This document shows, piece after piece, positions 12,401-24,159 of a stretch of 64,000 nt of DNA. Made by a program: the position numbers and the translations under genes. Origin of the DNA: Hyperoplus lanceolatus (Eukaryota; Chordata; Actinopteri; Uranoscopiformes; Ammodytidae); NCBI GenBank assembly GCA_026929865.2, contig CM049403.1:20308001-20372000 (forward strand), in the 5' to 3' direction. The notes under the pieces were generated by a model that saw only the letters and a list, made by a program, of their open reading frames with translations, had not been told where the DNA came from and searched no databases. Every line of letters begins with the position of its first letter. Position 1 is the stretch's first letter.

Positions 12401-15400
12401 AACGGAAAAAGTAAAGATGAATTGTGTTATCTACACTTAAACCTGCAGTGTGTAGAATTTTGGGTTTTATTTCCTAGCAGATTTTGTAGAAAGTAATTAT
12501 AATATCCATAAGTACATTTAATTTAGTGCATAATAGCAGAAAAACATGTTTTGAATTATTTGTTTCCCCTTAGAAAGGGTCTCATATATGTCCATATTTC
12601 TGCATATTTTGGACCGAGGCCTAGTGCCGCCATCTTGAAAGTGTCATAGTTGGAATGTCATCAGGTGCATTGTTTAAAATTTAGAATTGTTCTTGTCCTT
12701 GAAGGCCACTGTAGCTTCTGTTATTATTCGAAAGGGAAGGGGTTACCCAGGGAGCGTTGCATTCTAGAACTTTCTAGATGATGTCATATTACACACTGCA
12801 CCTTTAACCAGATGGATTTCTAAACCAATAATTTATTTCGAAAGGCTAAACAGATTACATTAAAAATCCAACAGAAACATACTTAAAGGTGCAGTGTGTA
12901 ATATGACATCATCTAGAAAGTTCTACAAAGTTCTAGAATGCAACGCTCCCTGGGTAACCCCTCCCCTTTTGAATAATAACAGAAGCTACAGTGGCCTTCA
13001 AGGACAAGAACAATTCTAAATTCTAAACAATGCACCTGATGACATTCCAACCAACATGGATGCCTCCATAAGACTTGCCTGCTCAATGTACAAAATGTAA
13101 TATTATTATTTGTAATTCTCCGCTCAGGAGGATAATTCAGATTATTGGCAGAGGTGATTTTACACCAATGAGGACATATTTATGAATGAGGATATTGATT
13201 TTAGCTAATAAATCACTTACAATGTTACACAGTGTCCCTTTAAAACTGAACAAGTAAAAAGCTATTTGCATGCTATCAGAATAAATGATTGTCCTAGCCA
13301 TAAATTCCCAGACAGATGAGCTGAACTTCATGTTGAATAGTGGGGCCATTAAAACATCAAGCATTCTATAACCTTCCTGGTCAGGTCTATGGATCAGCTG
13401 ATTTACTAGCGACGTTCTCATTGAGCATTCCTGTTTGTTTGCTTTTGCTCACATTTTAGCTAAAACACCTCATAATCACAGGAGCAAAGTTTATTAAACT
13501 ATTGCGCGTATTTTAAAGCGTAACAGCAGCTACGACATTACAGCAAAAGTGCATATTTAAGTATCCCGATCAGAAAAGGGTGACTGTGGCTCAGTTGGTA
13601 GAGCAGGTCGGCCGATGATCAAAGGGTTGGAGGTTCGATCCCTGCCCTGCCACCTGTGTCAGAGTTGTTGTGTCCTTGGGCAAGACACTTCACCCATCTT
13701 GCCTCATGTGAATGTCGATAGTTAGCCTGCTATCGGTGTGTGCTAATGTGTGTGTGAATGGTAACGTGGGAAAGGAAAACAGGTCTCCCTTGCAAAAGAG
13801 TCTTCGGTCTCAATGGGATTTACCTTTATAAATAAAAGTTTAAATTTTTTTTTAAAAAATCTGAAAACTCACGAGACTCCATGAAGAGGGAACTGGGGGT
13901 GCTGGTATCATTGTGCTGAGGTGAGAAAGGGCTGTAGTCCTTCATGCAGCCATCTCCTGACGATTCTAAGAGACAGATAGTCCATGTTAAGGGCCTGTTA
14001 TCACCTAAAAGGCCAGAATAACTCAAACAAATACAGAGTTCCTTAATATGGATAGGAAAATGTGCCATCGTTCATACAAAAAGCAAGGTAATGCCCGTTT
14101 CCATTTTATCCATGTCTTTGTGTCAAACAATGAATACAATCTATGGAGGTCAGGTCAGGTGGTTCATTGTATGCATGCAGAAACAAATACGTGACTGCTG
14201 ACCTTTTCAGAAAAAAAGAAAGAGAAGAGTGATCCAATTATTTTATTTAGTTTGAAAATAAGCTTATGTTATATTTATTTACTCCATACAGCTGAACTTT
14301 ATTTGCAGTTGCATATTTTATATGTAACAAATACAGGAAAACATCTGCTTTGCGTCATCTTTGACATTTACACTAACTCTGGGAAATTCTTAAATGCAAA
14401 CCCCCAGTTTGTATCTAACTTGCATGATACTTTCATTTAAACACTGAATGATCATGAAAAATGTGAAGAGGTGCAATGGATCACAAAACTCATGGATAGG
14501 ATCGTTTTTTCGAATCAACAACAAACAAAGAAATATCTTAAAAATAAATGCTTGTGAAAGTGTGAAAGACTAGTATGGCAGCTATTATTGTACTCTTGTA
14601 TTACTAGGACATCTTACATTGCTTGTAAAATAAATACAATTTCTGTTAACAAGTAAGTATAGAACAGTAACATATAACTTACATAAAGAATAAATCATCC
14701 AAATAGTTTTGAGTAATGACACCTAAAGTAACCAAAAGGTGTTAGACTTACCCCCGGTCTCCCCTACAGAGAAATTTTAAAAACATTTATTGAGCAAACT
14801 GCAATGCAGTGCTCTATTTGTGGATGGGTATGGGAGCGGGGGTCATGGCTATGATTTTATAATGTAAAGCACTATGCTGACTTTTTGTGTATGAAAATGA
14901 ATATAGGAAATATAGTAAGTTTGATTGGATTCTTATGACTCACTGGGAAAGCTGATTTGTTGCTGCCTGTTCTTTTTCAATCTGTTTCTGTTGTCTCATC
15001 TCTTTACTTACATTTCTATTAAAGCTCATTGTGTGGTGTTTAATTAGTCTAAAAACTTGGGGATATGAAAACTACACGGCAACAAGCGCTCCCAACAGCA
15101 TCCGCGAGCGGAAAAGCTACATTGCAGGGACGCATGTGACGAGCATTAGCCTGGCCTTCTCTATGCATTGGTGCATGCCAAAAAGGGGTGATCAGTATGG
15201 ATCAATTGAGATCCGTTGCACCACTAAAAATTTGTGAATTCAGAAATGTGAGAGGTCATTCGATCAATTTTACCTTGAACATAAGCCAAAACAGTAGCTT
15301 AAAAAAAAACATTAAAAAACCAAAAGCACGTTATGATCTGAAGGCAGGACTTGAAATGAGAGGAATGGAGAGAGTTCCTCAGCATGCAGAGGAAAAAAGA

Positions 15401-18400
15401 AAGTAGGGATGGGAGAGGTCAAGTGATGGAGCACAGTGGAACTGCACTGCCAACCTGCTACGGGATCTTCTATTATTATGGTGATTTTTCGCTGGCCTCC
15501 TCCTTTGCGCATATGGTAAATAGAGGGAGAAGAAAGAGATAGAGCAGAGGGAGAAAAGATTACCTCAAGCCAAGAAGGTGAACAGTGAGCAAACAGAATA
15601 GAGCGGTTAATTCAGAAACACTTAAAACCTTCAGACCTTCTGAGGACAAATGTCCCTTATGTCTTAAAGAGCTACAAATAAACATATGTATGCACTATGC
15701 AGGTATAGGTATACATTTCTCCATTTAATGCAAATAGTTTATCAGGTATGTTTCCATCACCCATGAGGAAGCTGAAGCCTCAAAATCCATCTTTGCCTTG
15801 AGATATAAATAAACCAAATAATAAACTGTTTAAAGCTCAAATTCACCATTTCAGTAAATGTGACATTCACTTTCCTGTAACTGAGGTGGCTTTGATTTTA
15901 AAATTACGTACCAAAAAGGTAAAACTGGGACTATATGCTCAATAATACCAAATCTGATGCATGGTTAAACATGCAGGATGCTAACATTGCATTTTTGAAT
16001 ATACAAATACTTCAAAAATACTTTAATAAAACAAAGATGTTGGCAGACCTTTTGAGTACACGAAGACTCTGATGTTCCTGCTAACACTTATTCAAAAGAA
16101 AATGAATGTATCAAGAAAAAATAAATCAAAACAGCCGCTACTATCTTGTATTTTAATCTTTTCAATTCAGCATTTCTAATTCAAAGCAAACAAAACAAAT
16201 GTGCACAATAGATGGAGGGGGTAGCCCAGCTATTGTCACATCATGAGTTAGCTACATTTACACTTACCATTCCTGAGTTTCTGATTGACACCTGCGTCGG
16301 AAAGGGAGCGTGTGTGTCCTCGGGGGCCCCGGCCCGGGCCCCTCTGGACCTCAGAAAAAGAGGAGCGTCGGGGCGGAGGCTGCAGAGACTCTTCCTGAGC
16401 GTCACCCTGATCGCTGCTAGGGGTGGAGCTTCGGGAGTCACGGTGACCGTGTTGCCCCAGGTTACCGATAGCCAGGTACTCCGGGCCGTCGTCATATTCG
16501 CCGTCACCGGAGTCCCCCGCGGCGTCAGGCTGAAGGCAGGGCTGAGAGGACGACCCTGTGAGGTATATGCACGGGACGGAGACAGGGCCAGGAGGGGGCG
16601 TCACAACCCGCTCCATCTCCCCCACATCGGACACACACACCCAGGGAGCGCCTAGGCTGCTGGCCGGAGAGGTAGTGTCTGCACAAGAAAAAGGGTAGAT
16701 AAGGTGAGTTGAATTGAGATAAAAACTTCGACAAAGACATAGAGATGTGAGACTTAATTGTTATTATTTATATGTCACGTCCCTGTTAGTTTCTCAAGCT
16801 TTGCTGATGTGGAATGAACAAGGTTAATCTAAGCTTGTTTTTAAGACAAAAAAATAACAATGTTCGAAAATGTTTAGGGAAAAACAAAATCGGAAACAGT
16901 TGTATCTTTATCAGAGAGCACAGCGTTCAGGAGTTTTGGAGGCAGCATCGACACATTCTTTAATAACTGACCTTGTCTACGAACAATCAGGCCTTTGTAT
17001 GCTTAAGTCAGTCGGTCTATTCACATACAAACTGTAGTGCATTCATGGAGCCATCCCCAAACCCCACCCACCATGTCCCTGTATGTGCCCATTACGGAAC
17101 AGTGACCCTTTTCCTTCATTTGAATCACTGAAATGTACAACCCTCAGACATTAAGTCTGGTCCAACATTTAACTGTTAATGGAGATGTGTGAGAAAAACT
17201 ATTAAACTATTTTTCACAACCCGTTACATTGACAAACTACATTTGTCCCCATTCCCCATTTTCCTCACTTGTGCTGTTGCTGTTTTGGGATACAGCTCCC
17301 ATGGCGCTCCCAGAGTTGTGGCTAGTGGCGACTGCTTCTCGGAGGGAGCAGTTGGAGAAGGTGAGTCTACGATTTAGAGATTCTCCTCTGGGAGCTGAGT
17401 CAGCGCTCCTCCAAGCCCCTCCAGCGCCTGGCAACACACACAGGCTCTGGCTCTTCAACAGTCCCAGACATGATGGGCCCTTCAAAGGGGACAGCTGGTG
17501 GGTGACAAGGAACACATTTAGAAACAATAAAAAGTAAAATACTTCTATATAAGGTTAAATGAGAAATACAATAAAGACCATAACACCACTCAACAAACAT
17601 TGATGTCCAACACCTGATTGCCATTGAGCAACAAAAAAAAGTCAAGTCATTTCAAGAGACCCACCCCGACTGTGTCTACTTGAGCCAGGAGTTTGGGGTT
17701 ATTCTGCTCCAAAGATTCAAGGCACTGGAACATGGCGGTCACATGGGGCTCACTCAGCAGGAAGGCATCATCTGAGAGAGATAGAGAAAGAGAGAGAGAG
17801 AGGCAGAGAGAGAGAGAGAGAGGTGTGGAGATAAGATAATAATGAAAGAGTGCAGAGAAAGTTATACAGAAGGACTGGAGCAAACCATCAGGGAAATGGG
17901 GAGCAGAAAGGTCACTTTTAACTACTTCTTAGTTTGGTTTACATTTCACAACATTGAATTTTGACTTACCATTGTAGTATTTTCGTGTATGTCCTAGATG
18001 CCGGAGCAGGGGTCTAAGCTGAACTGAGAGCATGTGAACCTGCAAGCTGTGGAGCAGCCAGCGCTCGGCCTTGTAGCTTTCCCCCGCATTCTTCATCCCA
18101 CTGCTCAGCACCGGCTCCAGGTGACTGAACTGAGGAAGGAGAGAGAGAGAGAGAAGTGAGGAGAGGAAGAAAGGAATGAGAAGCACATTAGGAGCAGAGA
18201 GGTAAGGGGGAAAGCGAAATATACTATTGATCTGTTTATTAGTTAAACGGCAAGACAGCCAGCATCATGGGCTCTTTGCTATTGCTTCTTCAGCCTTGTT
18301 GGTAATCACACTGCTGTCCGTGTGTAAGACATAAAAAAACAATCATGTGATCACCTGATTAAATCATGGCAATAGGGACTGTTCTTAAGCATGTATATCC

Positions 18401-21300
18401 AGGAAGTACAGTGACGCTGTTGAGGCTGGGCATCTGATAGTGTGAATTATGTCAGGTAAGCATGCTGGCATGTATTGAACACTGCACGTTACAGCTTTAC
18501 AAAAGACATAACTTTTGTTTTGTAACTATTTTATCTTGCAAGCAGACAGCAACAACCTAAGTAGGACACAATGTATGAGCTTAATAACAGTTAGTCTCAT
18601 GCTGTGGTGACTCATGAAGTAAACAAACAAAATCTTCCATTTCCAAAATATAAAAAAGTGATCAGTATCCAAATATTATACATTGCATGCTTTGCAGCCA
18701 GGCTTCAGTACTTTCCAAATTAAGAACAATGGTTTACTCTCAACAGAGTTAGAAGGTGTGGAAAACAAAGGCCCCCTCAGTGAACTTAAGACGTTCTCAA
18801 AGGTTTTCAACATTGTTTTAGGCTTTGAGGCAAACCGAGCAAAAATATGACTCATTGTTAAAAGATAAATATAACTACTGTGCAAGACAATAATAAGAAC
18901 CAGGGTAAGCCTGTTTTTATTTTTCTTAAGCTTCAAGGGCTACACGCTACAATACTGATTATATAGATGTAATTATTCTATTTGCCAATGTTAATACTCT
19001 TCTACTTAAATTAAGTGTTTTATCAGCAAAGCCCTAATTGCTGATAGAGATTACTACTAATCACATGATTATTAGTGCTGCATTCCGGATTTTCCCACTT
19101 ACACATTTTTAAAATATTCTTGGAATAACTAAAACTGTACTGAGTGTGTAAGTTCACAATTTAAAAGTTCAGGGTAAGTCTACCTTACACTATTAAATGA
19201 GATGTAACAGCTACCTAATCTGTGGGAGTAAAATACTTAGCGTGGAGCAAGGTAGCAATGTTAAGGCATTTGTTCACATGAATTTTCCTCCCATTGCAAA
19301 TGGAAGAGCTATGTGTGCTGACTAAACGTGCATCCTGTATGTGGCTAGTAGTGGCCTTACCTGTTCAACGTGCGAGGCGAGGTGGGGGCTGATGTAGCGG
19401 ACACACCACACAAACGGCCAGTAGTCCCTCTTCTTGTAGTACACCTGCAACACAAAACCCAGCTGTTAGCATGACCCAGTTACTGAGAAAACCATCCTCA
19501 CTTAACACAATACGCCATTATGGAGAGCGTAAAGTAAAACCATAGTGTGATACTGTAGATTGTGGTTAACACCCTTGAATCCGTAGAGCTGGTGAGGTCG
19601 TGACATCAGCGTCAGACAATCCATTAAAATGTAAGAAAATCAGCCAAAATAAAGGGCAGCTATCACTATGAAGGACCTCTTATAACATTCTACCTCTGCA
19701 GAGTACATTAGAGTCAGACAAGCTTTGATAAGTGTTGTAGTTTTAGAATATTTTACATTCCAAATCTTGAAAGTCCTGCGTCACAACCATGATATGTCAC
19801 CACAGATTTACAATTTCTAAGTTATTTGAAATGTTTCGATCATTTTATTTTCCTGAAGTAGTTCATACAAGCACCGATCATCAAAAGAAAAAGATCACTA
19901 TACATATCATGGGTCTAGCATAAATTGAGGGAAAATTAATTTGTGTTTTTGGTGTCTGACGGTGTTGACACAAAATAAGGAATGGCAAAAAAGCCCATTT
20001 TGATAAGGAATGGCAAGGTAAAAAGCCCATTTTGATAAAAAGGACCAAAGCTGGGAGGTTGTGTCAAAGCTTAGCTCAGTAGCTTAGTATATGTTGGATA
20101 CATACATGTAATTTAATTTGCTTAAACATAAGGTTTTGTATTTTTTCAACATTGCACCCTGTTTTGTCCCACTTCTCAAGAATCACTGACATATTACATT
20201 TGTCATATATACTCCAGTTATTTCCAGTACTTATACTTGTACATATGTTATAATAATGTTCAAACTTACTTACTTATATATTTCGTATGCTTATTTCATA
20301 TTGTTAGATTTGTATTCTTGGTTAAACCCTGTGGCCTTACGCACATACTGTATACGTTACCCTTGTTTCTTTCACGTGTTTTTATTCAGAAATTGGAGTA
20401 ACTGTAAAAAAACAAATTTCCCCCCCGAGGATCAATAAAGAATTTCTGATTCTGAATCAAGAGCTCCTTCATTCTCACTCGCTAACGGTTTCTATTGGAC
20501 AAGCATGCATACTTTAAAAGGTCAAGGTTTATCAGATGCTTTCTTTAGATCTGCAAATTTGCCAGAGCTGGCTGTAGGTCAAACAGAAAGGAATCAATGT
20601 ATAGATTGAACTGAATCTATACATTCAGCAACTTCCTAGTGCTGTTTTGTTGTCAGCACTTCCCAGTGCTGACAATAAAACAACAGGGAAAGTGTCATCA
20701 GAGACATCGCCTGAGTTCTGACCTGCTCGTTCTTCAGTCCGTGGCTCAGTATGTTGTTCATGTCCTTGTGGAGCCGCTGCAAGCCGCCGTAACGTGACCA
20801 CACGTTGGGGTTGTTGGTGGACACAAGGCCCTCCACTGTGGTCTTTAGGCTGGACAGCAGCTTCCAGTGCTCCCTCCTGTAGGGCAAAACAGGAAGGAGA
20901 GGGAGGGAGGGAGTTAGGAATGGGGAAGGCGGTCAAGAAGTGCTGGTTTTAGCAGTGTTGTGCCTTAAACAATTACTCACAGGAAGAAAAACATTCTTAC
21001 CAAGAATACAATTCATGTCTTCAGCATTTTAGTTACAATAACCTGGCTCTGAACTCAGTGACTAACTAGGAAGTGCTGACCATCAATAATTAATCAGCAG
21101 TATCATCACATCCTAGTATAATACATGTACATGAATAGACAATAGGGCTGGGCAATTCATCGAACATTAAACGAAACCGACATTCCCCAGCTCTTAAGCA
21201 AAACTTTGTGAGCTATAATGATATTTATGAGGCATATATATTATTATCCAATATTCTGCATATAGGAAGAGCACTGAGAACTGAGCTCTGGCGTGTGCGT

Positions 21301-21331
<31 letters not shown>

Positions 21332-21929
21332 CGTGCGTGATTCCTAACTACAAGTTAGAAGTCCTGTGCACAGGGAGTCAAACCTAAACTTTAAAAACAC
21401 AACTATGGAAAGCTGTTCCTCCAAAAAAGTGCTGGCTCAGATCCAGGATCTCCTCTTTATTTCAGACTATACTCACATCAGTGCAACAACTAGGACAAAA
21501 AATCTGCTGTTAGGGAAAACCATCATTTGAAGGTGTATTCATTGAGTTTGAGTTGTTTGTGTATGCTACTATAACTTTGGCCCCCCCAGGATACCAAATC
21601 TAGGAAACAAATCGGCCCACTGTATTTTGTACAAGATAAACCTAGATAATGTCATCATGAAGCCTAAGTGAAATTGCCTTTATTTTTTTGTAAAAGCTGA
21701 GTGGATGTAGAAAATGATGAAAGGAAACGTTGTGAACGCTTTGAATAGCACATTTATGAACACAACAAGTTTCTCTTTTCTTCCAGGAAAGTGGCAGTGC
21801 TCAGTAACATCACAAGTTCGGCCACTGAGCTACCAACTAATCAAATCAAGTAACATGGAAAAAACTAAGCAGGCTGAATGTTACAGAACATTCTCAATGT
21901 ACTGTACAGCCTGAAGATGTATTTATGCA

Positions 21930-21970
<41 letters not shown>

Positions 21971-23324
21971 GTGTGAGATCATGGAGTGAAATTCTGCAAG
22001 GCTCAGAGTTTATTGAGGTTAACGATTATTGTCTCGCCACATTGTTTGTTTTTGTGTGTTAACCTCAGTATATGTTTACCCTACAAAAAATATCTGACCA
22101 TCCGATCTTAAACAAAGATGAACTATAAAGTTATCCCTTGCTCATATTCTATCATTAGTGTACATGACTGGATGCAACTTTCTGATACAATATTGATGGT
22201 ATCGGAGTGCACAAAAAATTCTTCCAGTATTTGTTTTGTCAACAAATGCTTCTAATTTATGTGTGTTGGCAGGAACATTCCCTACAATTCCAGCGCCTCA
22301 ACCTATCGATACAGATGTTGAGTGGACAAAGGTAGTTTTAAGAATACATTCTTGTTGTCTGTTTTATTACTATTATTGAAATCTGTTTTTCTGTTTATGG
22401 GTGAAAAAAGCTTTTTTGTATTTGTATTATATAATGTATTGCTTTAGTGTTTGAAAAACAATAAAAGTAGTGGTAAAAAAAAATCTTAAAGCTCAACTGA
22501 ATACCCCTTTTTCAAACTTGCCTTTGTCTCACTTAAAGATGTATTGTAATTATTTAAACTCGAATTTTTCGGAGTCGCCTGAAGTAGTAGTCTTCTCTTT
22601 TTGTCAAGCACTTCTGTGAAACGTGCTGTAGGCTACTAAATAAACTTCCTACTTAAAAACCTACAATTAATATAATGTCTACTGTTACTGTCAGCTTGTG
22701 TAAGTATTAGTAAATAAATAAATGAGCACTTTAGCTTGCTAAATCCCTAGTGTTTTAAAGCATACTATTCATTTAAAGTGTGTGCTAATACCCTGCACAA
22801 TGTGAACTAGGTTTGACAGCTAGCGTTAGCATTAGTTCAACCTAGCCTATCTATGCAACCTAGCTAGGAGATAGAGTTAGCACTGTTTAGTAAATGCAAT
22901 CAGCGGTTTACTTACTACTGTACGATTTTCTCAAACTCAACCAAACTTTCAGTGCGCCGTTTAGCAGTTGACAATTGGTACTGGACAAGGTGACAAGCTT
23001 CGCAGCTAAAGTTGTTTCCTCCTAACTGTCAATCCTTGACATGTCAGATTAGCTTAGCTTCGCTGCTAACCCTCAGCCGTCTTTGGGTGTATCAATTGGT
23101 GTTTTTAACTTCATAACATTATCGTAACGGCTTTGTCTTGGAGAAAAAATATTTTCATTACTGTTCATCATTGTTTACCAGCGAGTGGGTTCTCGGTGGT
23201 GCAGTTTACTAGTTGTGTTGTGTAACAGACAGTCACTATTTATCACAGCTAGCCGGGTAAGCAGCCCATCTTAGAATGTCACTCACCTGCGCTCCTCCGC
23301 CTCTTCCTCCGCGGAGGTCTCCAT
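2922..23324 (-). CDS. rubcn: Rubicon (RUN and cysteine-rich domain, Beclin-1-interacting protein), 3' end incomplete
   Basis: Rubicon binds the UVRAG-Beclin 1-Vps34 lipid kinase complex and Rab7 on late endosomes and restrains autophagosome maturation (family knowledge). Coding exons, 5' to 3': 23324-23287, 20876-20723, 19444-19361, 18129-17970, 17771-17665, 17494-17269, 16678-16268, 14763-14752 (candidate microexon), 13965-13873, 12346-12231, 12080-11882, 11520-11413, 10544-10470, 8057-7997, 7746-7614, 5991-5846, 5010-4946, 4736-4498, 3942-3881, 3348-3195, 3015-2922. All junctions are GT/AG and phases agree, giving about 912 codons; human Rubicon is about 970 aa. Residues 13-181 form the RUN domain ([27 protein letters not shown]). 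The middle is Ser-rich with PEYLAIGNL and the helical stretch [16 protein letters not shown] near 468. From about 700 the Rubicon homology domain shows [38 protein letters not shown] and KCQRCE. The start at 23324 lies in a GC-rich first exon. The last exon, expected to hold the final Cys/His cluster (CxACxHxxCF, CPRC in human), was not found in 1-2921. Confidence 0.96.
3357..3406. repeat. (AC)25 microsatellite against a rubcn splice acceptor
   Basis: Fifty bases of uninterrupted AC on the plus strand, hence TG on the rubcn sense strand. The tract ends 8 nt before the first base of the exon beginning at 3348, with only TTACCTCAG between, so it occupies the place of the polypyrimidine tract. 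Confidence 0.95.
5050..5392 (+). mobile_element. 3' end of a LINE with (GATTT)n tail in a rubcn intron
   Basis: The stretch ends in AGCCCACTGAGACAAATG, then TGATATTGGGCAATACAAAT and a run of GATTT/TGATT units at about 5369-5392. This matches, from memory, the very common fish LINE/SINE 3' tail associated with Rex1/L2-type elements. The 5' limit is uncertain. It lies between the rubcn exons at 5010 and 5846. Confidence 0.55.
6013..6092. repeat. (GTGA)n microsatellite next to a rubcn acceptor
   Basis: About 20 near-perfect GTGA units with one interruption. On the rubcn sense strand it is (TCAC)n ending about 20 nt before the acceptor of the exon starting at 5991. Confidence 0.95.
6122..7572. 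mobile_element. inverted-repeat MITE, itself split by a TTAA-type element
   Basis: The ends are GGGGGCCTCTACGGATTCTC on the left and the reverse complement of TGGGGCCTCTAAGAATATTC on the right. Subterminal blocks about cctttcctaacgag and cataggaaag recur inside both halves. There is no coding capacity. The net length without the nested element is about 820 bp. No clear target-site duplication was seen, so the superfamily is left open. It sits in the rubcn intron between 5991 and 7614. Confidence 0.5.
6619..7245. mobile_element. TTAA-flanked MITE (piggyBac-like ends)
   Basis: The element has perfectly matching 16-bp ends: TTAACCCATTGATGAC at 6619-6634 and its exact reverse complement at 7230-7245. 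TTAA target duplication with CCC/GGG termini is the signature of piggyBac-type elements. At 627 bp with no long frame it is non-autonomous. It is inserted inside the larger MITE at 6122-7572, so it is younger than that one. Confidence 0.75.
9929..10002. repeat. 37-bp exact tandem duplication
   Basis: A 37-bp unit beginning ACTGATGATTTCTGTAC is repeated twice without a mismatch (9929-9965 and 9966-10002), in a rubcn intron. Probably a recent replication-slippage event. Confidence 0.95.
12436..12807. mobile_element. MITE copy 1 of an inverted pair
   Basis: The element is bounded by TTAAACCTGCAGTGTGTA-like sequence on the left and TACACACTGCACCTTTAA on the right, about 370 bp and non-coding. 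Its right half (about 12640-12807) is the near-exact reverse complement of the left half of the copy at 12883-13245. The TTAAAGGTGCAGTGTGTA end is familiar from many percomorph genomes; the superfamily is not assigned. Confidence 0.7.
12883..13245. mobile_element. MITE copy 2 of an inverted pair
   Basis: Starts TTAAAGGTGCAGTGTGTA and ends with ACACAGTGTCCCTTTAA. It lies 75 bp from copy 1 in opposite orientation and contains a 10-nt duplication (around AAAGTTCTAC) not present in copy 1. Both lie in the rubcn intron between the exons at 12346 and 13873. Confidence 0.7.
13577..13850 (+). mobile_element. tRNA-derived SINE (V-SINE-like)
   Basis: The head resembles a tRNA with A box TGGCTCAGTTGGTAGAGC and B box GGTTCGATCCC. 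A central block containing GTCCTTGGGCAAGACACTTC resembles the conserved core of fish V-type SINEs, and the 3' part ends ATGGGATTTACCTTTATAAA. It sits in a rubcn intron, antisense to the gene. Confidence 0.7.
14752..14763 (-). other. rubcn: candidate 12-nt rubcn microexon
   Basis: On the minus strand, TTTCTCTGTAG is followed by 12 nt (GGGAGACCGGGG) and then GTAAGT, so both splice sites are close to consensus. The upstream exon ends in phase 1 (codon G|) and the downstream exon begins with the last two bases of a codon. Inserting the 12 nt keeps the frame and adds four residues (reading G-E-T-G before ESSGD). Skipping it also keeps the frame, so it may be alternatively spliced. The site is in the Ser-rich linker between the PEYLAIG exon and the [11 protein letters not shown] exon. 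A short match can arise by chance. Confidence 0.4.
17777..17822. repeat. (GA)n tract forming the polypyrimidine tract of a rubcn acceptor
   Basis: The plus-strand GA repeat is CT on the rubcn sense strand and runs to within a few bases of the acceptor of the exon starting at 17771. A shorter GA run precedes the exon starting at 18129. Confidence 0.85.
20100..20460 (+). mobile_element. 3' end of a LINE with TTCTGATTCTGA tail
   Basis: The tail AAATTTCCCCCCCGAGGATC followed by AATAAAGAATTTCTGATTC is, from memory, the characteristic 3' end of an abundant fish LINE (L2-like). The 5' limit is a guess. It lies in a rubcn intron. Confidence 0.55.
21295..21340. repeat. GTGTGC/GT microsatellite
   Basis: Alternating GTGTGC units passing into pure GT, in the first rubcn intron. 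Confidence 0.8.
21931..21975. repeat. (GT)n microsatellite
   Basis: About 22 GT units with one GC interruption, in the first rubcn intron. Confidence 0.85.
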
Positions 23325-23480
23325 GTCCTCCGGGCGGAATCGAGTGCCGTACAAAGCTGCCAGCTTCCCTGATAGCTACGTCTGTCTTACTCAGGGGAAA
23401 CCGGACTTTTCCCTGTTGTATGGTCTTAATAGTTACCCGGACATCCAGTCTTCCGCCGATCATAACCAGATCATAACACA
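23230..23480 (-). promoter_or_regulatory. rubcn first exon and GC-rich 5' flank (likely promoter region)
   Basis: The bases around the first coding exon and just upstream on the minus strand are rich in CpG, unlike the AT-rich surroundings, as expected for a vertebrate housekeeping promoter/CpG island. No TATA box or defined factor site is claimed. A GC-rich block sits next to the METSAEEE start. Confidence 0.4.
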
Positions 23481-23667
23481 AGCGGAGGCCTCATGACCAT
23501 CAGGAGGTGGGCGGTGGCGTTGTACCTCCCTCTTCTTCTTGGAGATTGAACTGCCGCTGGCGTCGTTAGTGTTGCATTACTACCATCTTCTGGATCTAGC
23601 CACTTCCTACACTTTCACCATACTCCAGAAGTATGCTATGGAATATGTTATTGGACTTTATTAATTG

Positions 23668-23867
23668 AGCGTCCAGCTGGGAGGAGGCCTCGGGGAAGAC
23701 CCAGGACTAGGTGGAGAGATTATATTTCCACGCTGGCCTGGGAACGCCTCGGGATCCCCCAGTCAGAGCTGGTTGAAGTGGCCCGGGAAAGAGAAGTTTG
23801 GGGTTCCCTGCTCAAGCTGCTGCCCCCGCGACCCGATTTCGGATAAGCGGTTGAAGATGATGATGAT
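23668..23867 (+). mobile_element. Rex3-like (RTE clade) LINE 3' fragment with 14-bp target-site duplication
   Basis: The fragment encodes a RT-polyprotein tail (GRPRTRWRDYI..WERLGIPQ, LLKLLPPRPDF) and ends GGATAAGCGGTTGAAGATG with ATG/GATG repeats, as recalled for Rex3. It is flanked by the exact 14-mer GACTTTATTAATTG at 23654-23667 and 23868-23881. It is severely 5'-truncated (200 bp). The intact duplication points to a fairly recent insertion, about 340 bp upstream of the rubcn start. Confidence 0.75.
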
Positions 23868-24159
23868 GACTTTATTAATTGTGAAAGCAAAACAGTTTTG
23901 TTAAAGCACAGAATACGTTAAGTATGCTGTTTAACCTGACAGGGTACACAAACAGAGCATTCAATTCTGTGTCTAGGAACTGAGACTGCACAATCTGCAT
24001 TAGGCCTATCTGTCAATGGATCTGTTCATTTACATTCCTTATAATAGCCCACTGAAGTCTGCACTTTTATCTTTTGACTTAACTTAAAGTCCAAATATTA
24101 ATTCCAAATCTAGGCTCATAATAGAGTTTCCTATGACCAACGAGGGATTAGCCTAAAAT

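Noticed and set aside
13577-13655. functional tRNA gene
   Set aside because: A and B boxes are good, but the sequence continues into a SINE core and tail, so it is a SINE head.
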